Assembly (NCBI RefSeq): GCF_963678635.1
Contig: NC_087064.1
Span: forward strand, 30,285,740 to 30,349,739
Direction: 5' to 3'
Origin: Symsagittifera roscoffensis
Taxonomy: Eukaryota > Xenacoelomorpha > Acoela > Convolutidae
DNA length: 64,000 nt
Numbering within the stretch: the first letter of the stretch is position 1; each line of letters begins with the position of its first letter. The translations under genes were made by a program, and so were the position numbers. Below are positions 21,184 through 31,900 of the stretch, one piece after another. The notes under the pieces are model-generated. The model saw only the letters and a list, made by a program, of their open reading frames with translations, was not told the origin of the DNA and did no database searches.

Positions 21184-24100
21184 ATGACTGTATTATCCTA
21201 TTAATTGGTCTCTTAACATACTTTCGGTCCGGGTTTCTAATCCGTATCAGACCGTTGTTCAAGTCAATCATCACGTCAAAATTCCTGACAAAATCTCTGC
21301 CCAAGATGAATTGGTCGGCGTCGTCCAGATTCTCTACCACCAGGAAGCTCATCCAAAGATCCCGTCCTCCCATGTGGAGGACCGTTATTGGTGTTCTTCC
21401 GGCCACGTAGATAGCTCCTCGATTGGCGGCGGCCAGTCGGAGATTCGTTGGAATTAGATCTTCCCGCGTGAAGCCCATTCTTTCCCAAGTTTTTATCGGC
21501 ATCACACTCACTACCGCTCCTGTGTCCAGAAGCCTTGTGACTCCGAGTTTTGTTCCGTTGGTGTCGAGCAGATGTGCGGTCACATCTGCTTCATACCCAA
21601 TGTGTACTGCGTCTTGTTCCATCATGGCGTCATGGCCTATCCTGCGGACTTTGAGTTCCTCCTCACCCAAATAGATCTGCCCCATTTGGTCATCATCTGT
21701 TGTTACATAAGTCCTGGTGTAGATACTGATTCCATCCACGTTCAGCATCACTTGATACGGCCCATAGACCTCTAGGTAGCGTCCATGAAGTTTCTTCACG
21801 CGAGGGCCACCCGTCGTTAGTAGTGCTCGCACGGCTCTCGACTCGGTGCGTGGTTCCACCTGCCTCAGATAATCTGCATATGTGTCCAAATGCATCAAAG
21901 TGAACTCGGATGGTTCACTCAGATTTCTTATTACCTGGTGTCCAGCCACTGAGATTATCGACTGTATCTTGCTTCCTTGCGGCACCATGCCGAACCTCTG
22001 ACCGGAGATCACATTAAGTTTCATGCTCAAACTGCTTGGTGCTTTCGTTTCTTCGAACTCCGTTGCTTCGAAGGTATTCAGTTGCTCCTGAAGTTTCTCA
22101 TTTTCCAGTTCAAGTTTCACTTTTTGTTCGATCTCTTTCGTCACTAGTTCCTGCTGCACTCTATTTAGAGCATCCCTCGCGGCTGCCTTATAATCGATCT
22201 TGAAGTCGTGAGCCGCGGTTGCTGGTTCCGGCTCACGTGTCTCCTCTATTACCGCTTGCATTTTCTTAGCCGCCAGCTCTTGAGGTTTATCCTTTCTGCG
22301 TGCTTCTGCTTCACTCAAAAGTCGAGCCTTGCTGGCTTTTACTCCTGACAAAGCTTCTTCATGTCTTGGATGCTTAATGTCTGCCACTGCATCCCAGAAT
22401 TGCGGACAATCTGATTTAAAATGACCTTCCAAGTTGCAAAAGAAACACCTCGGGCCGAATTTCGCAATTACTCCTCTCATGAAATCCTCATGGTCCAACT
22501 CTGACGCATGTTCGTCCTCGAGGCTAAAGCCTATTGCTTTCATGCCTTGTTTGTAAGCTGGGCAAGCTGACACATGATGGTCCGTTGAACTGCAATTAGC
22601 ACAAGAGCGTCTCTTGTCCATATCATCCCTCGGTTTGTACCAATTGTTCCCTTGGTTCGCTGGTCCGTTGTTAAAATTGCCATAATTTTTCTCGTAATAT
22701 CCAGATCTCGAAGGAGGTTTCAACAAAAGATACTCTTTTGATTTGAGCCTCAACTCCTCCGGTGTTGGCGCATTGGTTGATAGTGGTCTGTAATGCGTTG
22801 CTAGCATCGTACGAAGTTCATCATTCTTCACACCATCGATTAATTTTGAGGCTACGGCCAAGTTCATCCTTCGATTTGACTCGTCCGGTTGGCTGCGTCT
22901 CCTCAGCATTTCCAAATCATCGAGAAACTTGTCTATCGTTTCATCCTCTCGTTGCCTCCGTTTCTCGAAGCGCATCATCGCCTGGTGCCCCTGCACCCCT
23001 GATCCAAAACGGTTTAACAAGATCTCGAAGATTTTCTCATCAGTGTCACGTTGATATTGCTTCTTGGCCATGACACAGTTCAGGGCTGTCCCTTCTAAAT
23101 TGCTGGTGAGCGCACTGCATTCCTGTCTCTCCGACAAGTCCTCTTCCTCGAAATGCAGCTTCATTAACTCTATCCAGGTATCAATACAGCCATCAGATTC
23201 GTCTTTGTAGCATCTTGGTTTCTTAAAGACTCTTCTGGACTTCTCACTGCGTTCATTGGTTCTTGATAACCTTGTCAGGAATGTCTCCAAAGACCTGTTT
23301 AGGGGTTCAAATGCTGTGGCCATTGCTGTAGCATCCCTTGAGTGTCCTGCTTGAGTGTCCTCACACCTCGTCGAAGGCTCTGTATGAGGTGCATCCCTGC
23401 AATCCGAATCGCCGTGAGTGTTTTCCTCTTGACCTACATGACTCCTCCTCGGGCTCGCATGCCCCCTGTTGCCGGAATCACTTCTCCCAGTCGCATGTGT
23501 GCCTTGCGTTGGTCGTTCGTTAGAGGTTTGTCTGTTCCCCGTTGAACTTGCTCTACTGTTCGGGCCCCATGCTCCATTACCCCTTGTGGCATAGCCTGAT
23601 GAACTGCCCCTGCCTCTAGTGGATCCGTACGTCTTCCTCTTTTGATGTTCATTGAAGTTCACCCTCGGTTCCCTGCTGGGACCTCCCGAGTTCGGTTCTC
23701 CTTCTTTTGGTCCACTCTTGCTGCTTAGTAGCCCGTCCAACCTATCCATGATAGCCTGAGTTCGCCTCTCCATCATCGCGTCTATCTTTGTGTCAAGAGT
23801 CCCAAGAGACTGCTCTTGTTGAATTCTTAACTTCTCCATGTCGTCTCTTAAGCGTAACTCTCGCTGTTCCGCCTCTCTTGTCATTCGCGACAAGTTCCTC
23901 GCCAGATGTTCGTCCGTTCTTTCTTTCAAGCGTTTTTCGCTCCTGCCAACTTCTTGTCTGTTGTGGTTTATTTCTTCCCGCAGACTCTCTCTTTCAATGT
24001 GGACTGCCCTTTCTAGTTCACTCATCCTTATTGACATCTGCTCGTTTTGTTCTCCTAAACTGTCCACTATGTTGTTTAAGGCTTCCTCTAGTGCTGCCCC

Positions 24101-24971
24101 GTTATCCACGAGTGGCGTCACTAGTGGTGGTGTAACCCTGTCGGTCCCAGGTAGCTTCGTGCTGGTCGAGATCCGAGCCTTAACTCTCTGCCTCGACGTC
24201 TTTTCATTATCTATTTCAGGATCCACTAACGCGTTGCCTAGCCCTCTGGTTCTACTCTCTCCAGTTTGTGGCTCTGAACTTGTCCTAATCGCGAAGTCTT
24301 TTGACTGGCCCGGTGTGTTTGCCTCTTTGCTTATCGTTGTCACTACACCAAATTTGTCCATGGTTCCAGTCTCTCTTCCGACGTGTGCCTCATTCTCCTG
24401 GATCGAACTATTGAGGCTGACTTGAGATCCAAAGTCCCCTTGCTCCTCTTCATCCTCTTCCTCCTGGGATTCACCGTCGTTTCCTGCTCCTCCTCCCATG
24501 CTGAATGGAAAGATGTTTCCGAAGGTGTTCTTCATTCTTTCTGAGAATGATGATGACGTTGTTTGTTTCCCAGTTCCTCCTGCCATCATAGTGTTGTCTG
24601 TCGGAGATCTTCTAGTTGTCGCTATTTCAGTCGAGATGTCGGACAGTTCCGACATCTCCTCTCGATCCAATGTCCCGGTGGAAGTGGCAAAATCATGGCC
24701 TTGTTCTACCGGAGTAGATTCACTCGCCAGCCTTCTGCCTCTCCCTTCCAGTCCATTTACTTCCTGGTTGTCGTTCATGGTATGGTCCGTATTGACCTCC
24801 ACTTCTAACAGTTCTTTCCGCTCTTCTGAGGTCTTCTGACTTCTCGTTTCAACCATTCTGCCTGAAACCGTCTCCCCTTTATCGGACCGGGATCGCTTGA
24901 TCCAATCCACAAAAGGATCGGTCATCGTTTTTCTTTGCTTTTCAGGTATGAATTTCCTAGAGCTATTACCT
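21184..24971 (-). pseudogene. gag: Element A Gag-protease, main fragment
   Basis: This encodes most of a Ty3-like Gag followed by an aspartic protease. Visible features are a long charged N-terminal region with coiled-coil character, a capsid-like region (FLTRLSR to LLLKPP), two CCHC zinc knuckles (CANCSSTDHHVSAC and CFFCNLEGHFKSDC) and a retropepsin motif (LLDTGAVVSVMP) followed by FILGRDF. The open frame actually spans 21131-24994, but both ends are artefacts. At the left end it runs past the 21183/21184 deletion junction into out-of-frame sequence. At the right end it starts inside element B's LTR. The true first 11 codons lie across element B at 49321-49355, in matching frame. The PR-RT spacer is deleted. 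Confidence 0.92.
24968..24971. other. Target-site duplication of element B, left copy
   Basis: ACCT precedes B's 5' LTR. The right flank begins CCT at 49321, directly after an LTR-terminal A. The duplication is 3 bp (CCT), or 4 bp if the terminal A is shared. Confidence 0.6.
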
Positions 24972-25855
24972 TGTGCCATTCTGCCAGATGACACAGCACA
25001 ACCTTCCCGCGACAGAAAAAAGAGTGACTAAAGGCCTTATGAACAGAAAAGTGTTGCGACGGAGGGTCAGAATGTTCTAAAAAAATTTTTTTTAAATTTC
25101 GATCGGAAGAAGAACATTTCTGAGAAATAGAAAAAAGACGGCCATTTTGAATAAAAAAGACGAAAATCAGAACCACGATATAGATTGTGAAGAACAGTTG
25201 TATCAGAGACAGAAAAACACGGAGCCTCTTATCGTGGCAAAAACACACGATAAGGACCTTAGCGACAGATATTTGTGGAGACGGAGGCTTCAGTGGGGGG
25301 AAGAGAAATACCACGGAACCCTCCCGGGACACGAAATATAGGAGATAAGAGTGTTATCTCAAGAAAATCACGGGAGCGGAGGCTTGGTCCCCCAGAGACT
25401 GTTATGTGTGAAGGGACTGGGTAAACTAACTATAACAGCTGCTGTAATGTCCTAGATCTTAATTAAACACCGTTATTATTCAATATTTCAGAGCATGAGT
25501 AGATAGAAAAGGGAAAGGGTCAATCCATCTCCAATGGATTTAATATAAAACTGTCACACAAAAACATAATAAAATAGGTTGTTCGAGCCGTGTTTTTAAT
25601 GACAATCACGTAGTCTGAGGATCCGAGACTCAGCTATGTGGTTGTGTTCGCATGCAAACGAAAGCTGATCAAAAGTCGTTTGACTGATGGCCTAAAAATG
25701 GTAACTTTTTACTTTGCCCTAAACAGACCAGAAAATCAACTGGCAAGGTCGAGACGGTGAAAAACGAGTAGAATTAAGGTAACTGACGCCTGCCAGTCGT
25801 TAATAGGTACTTTTTCTACGCTCCGTCGCTGTGTGATATTTGGGCGAATGTTACA
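24972..25855 (+). repeat. 5' LTR of element B (884 bp)
   Basis: The direct repeat matches 48436-49320. It begins TGTGCC and ends GTTACA. The copies are identical apart from an A/T-rich tract near 25080-25105, where a few substitutions and one 1-nt length difference occur. AATAAA at 25568-25573 is a candidate polyadenylation signal. Short open frames inside it are not conserved as proteins and are ignored. Confidence 0.95.
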
Positions 25856-25860
25856 TAGAC

Positions 25861-25882
25861 GTTTTTATGGCGCTCCTGGGTG
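25861..25882 (+). promoter_or_regulatory. Conserved post-LTR block, candidate primer-binding region
   Basis: A 22-nt block beginning GTTTTTATGGCGCTCC lies 5 nt past the 5' LTR. It is identical to the complement of 52316-52337, at the same distance from element A's LTR, while the 5-6 nt between LTR and block differ. The TGG at 25868 would be the start of a tRNA-type primer site. However, it lies 12 nt from the LTR, and the following bases do not fit the complement of a tRNA T-arm. The priming mechanism is therefore unclear. Confidence 0.5.
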
Positions 25883-25930
25883 GGCCTGTTAAAGGCATGA
25901 AACCATCATGATCAGCAAGCGTTTCAGCGA

Positions 25931-27150
25931 CGTACCCTCCGCTCAAGGCGTAAGCCCGAGTTAGAGGCCTTAATGACCGTTGTTGTACTAGGGGGAAGGT
26001 GCGTACCCTCCGTCTAGTGCAATTTAGCTTTTTAACTTAGTTAACACCGAAAATTCCGGGGGCCGGAGGGTTAGGTCGGAAATCTAGAGCCCGCTTGTCC
26101 TGAGGTCCCAGGACCAAAAACAAGTAAAGAGAAAGCGTAAAACCAAACAAAAATAGTGTATAACCAAGAAAAAGCCAAAAACAAATTTATTTAAAAACAA
26201 AAAAGTACAAAAAACAGTAAACAAATCCAAAAAAGACCAAAAACAGTAAAAAACATAAAGTGACAGTTTATATGTTATTTCCGGACGAGATGTGATCTGA
26301 CCTTCCTATTTGTTGTTGTTTCAGATTGATTTATATCGTTTCTGATAGAGAGATTGTGTGTTTTGGTGAAGGGTTGGGTACCCTCCCTCGAGTGTAATTT
26401 GAGTGTTTAAGCACGTTAATGGTGATTTTGCCGGTGACCGGAGGGTAGAGTGGCAGGCTGATCAACGTGTTCCACACTCAACAGGGACATCAAGGACAAC
26501 ATCCGCAACGACTGTTGGGTATCGTTGAAGCAATTTTAGTATCGTTCGGGTACTATTTCCTTAAAACTTAAGTGGTGGGGGGCACGATTGGCGCGGTCCG
26601 ATTGTACCCTCCATCGATTACAAATTTCCGAGTTAAGGGTCTTAATTCGGATATTTTGGTGCAAAGGAGGGTATAGTACTATTTATTAACGACTATTTAT
26701 AGATTATTGTCCTTACTATATATTACTTATCTCCTATTTAGACCCAAGAAACACCCATTTTTTGTCGAAAATTACCAATTTTCGACCAAACTGTAGACCC
26801 CCAAATTTTCGGATATCCGAGCTTTTCCGATAGGCAAAAAGCTTTTATATAGAGAGTAGCCACGTAGTTCGATCCCCTTTATCAAAGAAACCGCGTGAGC
26901 AAAGATTCAGTGGAAGTTAGAAAAACGAGAATTTTTCGACCAAAATTTTGATAATTTTCTGTATTTTGTCAATCTGTTTTGGGGATCGAGTTTTTGAGTT
27001 TTTAGAGTTAGAGCAATAAAATTTTTTGCGTTAGGAGCGTGCTAGCATAACGTGCTCGGTTACTAGAGAAATTTTTGGGTAACCCTCCGAGTAGCTCCGT
27101 GGATAGAACTAACGACTTAAGGTTTGGAAAAGGAAGGAATCGGAGGGTCC
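25931..27150 (+). repeat. Family of CCCTCC...GGAGGG stem-loop-like units
   Basis: At least five units of about 60-75 nt start with (T)ACCCTCC, carry a central TTAA- or GTTAA-containing segment, and end with the complement GGAGGG(T). They lie at about 25931-26003, 26002-26073, 26384-26450, 26602-26672 and 27081-27150. Related units occur in inverted orientation in element A's leader, for example 52122-52193, where the central part is clearly homologous to the unit at 26002-26073. Confidence 0.6.
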
Positions 27151-27639
27151 AAATTTGATAGTTTTTGGCCAAATTTTTGTTTCTAAACCAATTTTGGTCC
27201 GGTTTTTTTGCATTATTCCAGTGCCGTACAGGGCTACTACGCTCATTTCAAGTATTTTTAGGCACTTTCGACCGGAATTGCGAAAAAAGTCTTTCAGATC
27301 CTATACAGGTGGTGAAAAAGGCCATTTTGACGAACGCGTTTTTGGCGATTTCTCAAAGACTAGTTATCCGATCGGGATAATTTTGGTACCATAAGTCGAC
27401 GTTTTTGACCATTTTTCCGAATCGCAACCGTTTTTGGGTTGATTATTTCGGAAAAGAAAAATGTTTTAGAATTTGTTGGTTCGGAGGGTCCAAGTAACGG
27501 GCAACCCTCCGAGCGGCAGAAAATTTTATCAAAACATCTTTTTATTCAACTGGGAAGGTTGACCGTGTCAGCCAACCTAGTTTTAAGTCAGGTAGACCGC
27601 TTTCAGAGGCTTTACTGCGGTGATTTAACGCTTTTTCTT

Positions 27640-28022
27640 GATTTTGGGGGAACCCTCCGAAGTGACCCTCCGGAGTCAGCTAAACCCTTTAGCAACCCTC
27701 CTTAGTGGAAAATTTCCACGAGATCACCCTAAGAAGTTGAAACAGCTCCCCCTAGAACCCTTAGCTTATTTTGACGCTTTTAGAAGCTAGTAGGAGAACC
27801 TTCCAAGTGAGATCAGAAAATTTGAAAATTTTGGAGGTACCCTCCGAAGTGACCCTCCGGAGCGGATTAAGCATCTTATTGACCCTCCTTAGTAAATTTA
27901 GGGGGACCCTCCGAAGTAACTTGGGTGATTAAGATACCCTCCTAAGTAACTTGAGTGATTGAGGTACCCTCCGAGGTAACCCTCCGGAGTGTCTTAAACC
28001 TTCTAGCGACCCTCCTTGTAAG
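27640..28022 (+). repeat. Pyrimidine-rich CCCTCC repeat cluster in B leader
   Basis: At least ten CCCTCC motifs occur in under 400 nt, in degenerate longer units of the form ACCCTCCGAAGTGACCCTCC followed later by ACCCTCCTTAGT. The three longer units start near 27649, 27838 and 27903. A cluster of similar motifs lies in A's leader at 50136-50470. Confidence 0.6.
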
Positions 28023-28223
28023 AGACTTGAGTAAACCTTCTGTGGCAATTTGGGAAACGGAAAATATCCATTTAATTAGGATCATATTAGGATATTAGGC
28101 GTGCTTATCAGGGTCATAAGAACCCATTCTGACCCGGAAATTTGTGATCAACTTTGGATTCTATATTGGGTGTATTAGAAGTACCCGAACAAGATTTTTT
28201 TTTGATTGTGATTTTGGTTGAGT

Positions 28224-28595
28224 GGTTGCCTTGAGCTACTTAATAGGAAAGTTCGGGCAATCCGGGAACAAATAAAGGAAGACCTCGGTGGGTGTATTAA
28301 GCAAATACACACCCACTTGAGAAGAAGAATTGTTCCCTACTCTCGTGCACTTGGAGCAGTCCGAGTGTGGGAGAGCTTTTTCATAGATTTGACGAATTTT
28401 CGACCAAGAGGTTGCCTTGAGCTACTTAGTACGACAGCTCGGGCAATCGCAGGACACCCAAAAGAAGACCTCGGTGGGTGTATTAGGCAAATACACACCC
28501 ACTTGAGAAGACTGTGTCCTGGGCTTCGTTCTTTCGGATCGTTCCGATTGGGGGAAGTCTTTTTCTTTAAGACTAAGTTTTATTTATCTACTTCT
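28224..28595 (+). ncRNA. Tandem 186-nt structured RNA element in B leader
   Basis: There are two units of 186 nt (28224-28409 and 28410-28595). Each has an inner hairpin, GTGGGTGTATT with AATACACACCCAC (a 2-nt bulge), at 28288-28316 and 28474-28502. Each also has an outer 8-bp stem: GGGAACAA (28264-28271) with TTGTTCCC (28330-28337) in unit 1, and CAGGACAC (28450-28457) with GTGTCCTG (28514-28521) in unit 2. The outer arms differ between units at most positions yet stay perfectly paired, which is compensatory change. Element A has one equivalent at 49803-49864, also about 400-500 nt upstream of gag. A packaging signal or internal ribosome entry element are the natural guesses; function is not shown. 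Confidence 0.7.
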
Positions 28596-28988
28596 GAATC
28601 ATCACTGCTTTTTATCGAAGATTGTTTAATTTTAACAAAGCAGTGACTTGATAAATTGTGTGGCGATAAATTGATACTGACAAAAGGTCGCTGTCACCTG
28701 TAGGATATTCTTATCTGATTATCGATTGTGTTTTGTGTGTCGATTATATCTTGTGGAAACTTAGTGATACTGTTATACTATACAACCGGGTTGAGTTAGC
28801 ATTATATCAATACTGGGTAGACCCTGTGTGTAACTTTAGCTGAGTCACTAATTTAGTCGTGAGAGATCTAAGAGACATTTTGATACTGACGGAATCGAGT
28901 AGGCAGCGTTAAGTGATTTAACTAAATCTTGTTTGTGGTACGTTTGCATTGCCATCAAATTACGAATACTTTCATTTTGATAAAAACT

Positions 28989-31900
28989 ATGCAGCGCAGG
29001 GACTCGCTAGGATCGACTACTAAAATTCCCAGGCTAAGCAAGGGAAGCACGCGGAAGTTTAGAACTAGGCGTAGCCAAACCTCGTTTAGCAGCGCTTCCG
29101 ACGCGTTTGCTGAAGACGAATCGACTAAGGGTCAACCTGATCTTTCAGTGAGCGAAATGAAACTAAGGAGCGAGAAAAACCTCGATGGCAATCAAAGACG
29201 GAGCGCCGACGTCGAGCCTGCGAGCGAAACGCTGGTGGATCCCTTTGACGAAGGGGAGCGAACGCTCATTCGACCCGACTTTGAGCCAGACGAGGTCCTC
29301 GAACGGGAGGAAGCCGAGAGGACAGAGGAGACCTCGGAGCGTCCCGAGGTCGAACCTCGGGAGGAAGTGTTGTACAGGGGAATGTCCAAATCAGAGACTA
29401 AGAGCTATAAATGGAGAAAGGAACCTTCACATCTGACAAGTGCACACTCATCCTTGGCCAAACAGAGTAACAACGCGATGATGTCGAGTATGAGTCCGGG
29501 TGAAGAGCAGACGTTCTCGAAGGCCAAGAAGAGTTGGAAGTCCTTGTACGACGAACGCATGGCGTCACTACCAACTGTAGGTTTGACTTCCAGTGATGAC
29601 TACCCGGAGATAACCCATCCGGATGTGAACTTCACACCGTGCCCAAGGAATGATATGAGCAGGAAGGCGTCATCAACCTCGCCGACCAGGCCCATGTCAG
29701 ATGGGATAACGATGGGAGCGTCGTCAACCTTCGACAGATTAATGACGTCGATGAGCAAGCTAAGAGGCGGTGCGTCATCAAGCACCAGGCTGCAGCCGCC
29801 GTTGACCTCTTCTTCGCTGGGACTAACCCCGTCATTTGGGGCCATTGGCGACATAAGTGACATGTTCGCTGGCGTAATGAATGGTCTGGATGAACTGAGA
29901 CGGGACATGACTAAAAGAATAGATCAGGTGGATGAGAGAGCTCACAAGGGTCAAGAGAATCTGAGAGACGAGCTAACGCACGTGAAGTCGCAGGCGAGGT
30001 TTGATCAGGCTCAATTGATTCATAACACCGATCAATGCCTGGCTGAGAGCCTGGCACAGGCAAACAAAGAGTCAGAGGAAAGAGAGGCAAGGATGACAAG
30101 AGAGATCGAGCGATTATTGAATGATCATGATAATACCTACGCCCAAACGATGACTGGCCTGGAGAAGAGGTTAGACGCCAAATCTGACTTGATGATGCGG
30201 AAGCTTGACGCGATCCTGAATGGGAGTAGTTGGCAGGAGCATTCCAACTCAAGGGAGCGCTCAAGCCATGCGAATGTTGGAGATGGTACGGGCAACAGTG
30301 CCAGAGCCCAGCAAGGCTCGAGAACGAACTACGAACATAGAAACAAGGAGCGGCCAAGGGCAGCCCCGCAGAGGCCTGGCTGGACGAATCCAGTACCGCC
30401 GGAGGCAGATGCCACCCCGGAGACAAGATTGCCAACCGTGCCACAAGTCAGTTCAGTACCAGATCTGACTACAGTCTCGCAAGACACAACGATGTATGCC
30501 TCGATGTTTGAGCCTCTGAACAGATCTCTTGAAACATTCATCACCAAGCTCTCGAAGTCAACCGAGAGAGGAGAGAGGTCAAGAAGAACACTGAAAAAGC
30601 CGAAGTCATATAAAGACGAGTCAGACGGCTGCATTGATACTTGGATAGAGCTGATGAAGTTACACTTTGAGGAAGAGAATCTCTCCAAGAAACAAGAGTG
30701 CAGCGCGCTGACGAGCAACCTGGAGGGTACTGCATTAAATTGTGTAATGGCGAAAAGAGCCAATGAGAGAGACAGCGCTCGCAAGATATTCGACATCCTG
30801 CTGAATCGTTTCGGCTCTGGAGTACAAGGGCACCAGGCCATGGTGAAGTTCGAGAAGAGGCGTCAGAGAGATGAAGAATCAATAGATAAATTCTTGGACG
30901 ACCTTGAATTGCTCAGGCGGAGAAGCAACCCGGATGAGAGAATATCCGAGCGAAACTTGGCGATTGCTTCGAAATTTATGGATGGAGTAAGGAGTGAGGA
31001 GCTGAAGACGATGTTGGCCACTCACTTCACCCTGTCGCTTGACCAGGTACCCACGCCCGACGACTTGCGTATGAAGTCACGCGAGTATTTACTCATAAAA
31101 CCGAGGGCGCAAAACCGTTACAGCAATTATGGCAACTATAGCGGGACAAACACTGGTGCGAATTCCAGTTGGTACAAACCTCGCGATGACATGGACAAGA
31201 GGAGGTCGTGCGCGAATTGTGGTTCGATGGACCATCACGTTTCTGCGTGTTCTGCATACAAACAGAACATGAAGGCCATAGGTCACTTTCTTGAGGACGC
31301 CGACGCGACCGACGAGGATCATGAGGAGTACGTCAGGGGGCTCATCATGAAATATGGTCCGAGGTGTTTCTTCTGTAATTTGGAGGGACACTTCAAGTCG
31401 GATTGTACTCAATTTTGGGACGCAGTAGCGGACGCGAAACATCCCCGCCACGAAGAGGCGCTTTCGGGTGTCAAGGCCAGTCGAGCACGTCTGATGAACG
31501 AGGCTGAATCTCGGAGAAAGGAAACGACACCGAGCACCTTTGCGACCAAAAAGGTTAAGACATGGCCTGACGAGGTGGTAGCCTCGAACCTCGAAGCAGA
31601 GTCGTCTAGTCCACTCAAGGTGGATTACGGCCTGGCGGCAAGGACAGCGCTGCAGAATGTCAAACAGGACCTTGCCACGAAAGAAGTTGAGCAATGGGTA
31701 AGGTCGGAGCTGGAAAGCACAGATCTTCGGGAGAGTCTTAATGTCCTCGGTAAAGCGACAAAAGTAGAAGACAAAGAGGAGCCCAAGAAACAGGGACTAA
31801 AACTGAACGTTATATCTGGCAAGACTTTCGGCATGACGAAGGCAGGGACCAAAATAATGTCTATCATCTCAGTTGCAGGGCACCAGGTGGTCAAGAACCT

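Larger units (their letters stand above)
25856..28988 (+). other. Leader (5' UTR) of element B
   Basis: This 3.1-kb stretch has no convincing gene. It contains, in order, a block conserved with element A just after the LTR, a series of 60-75-nt CCCTCC/GGAGGG stem-loop-like units (25931-27150), a dense pyrimidine-rich repeat cluster (27640-28022) and a duplicated structured element (28224-28595). Short open frames occur, including 28218-28646, but they follow the repeat structure and are not conserved in A. Confidence 0.8.

Noticed and set aside
24922-25341. Open frames inside B's LTRs (also 48323-48806)
   Set aside because: They are identical only because the LTRs are identical, lie on either strand, and are not kept in A's LTR.
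25868-25885. Standard tRNA primer-binding site
   Set aside because: TGG is present but too far from the LTR, and the expected T-arm complement is missing.
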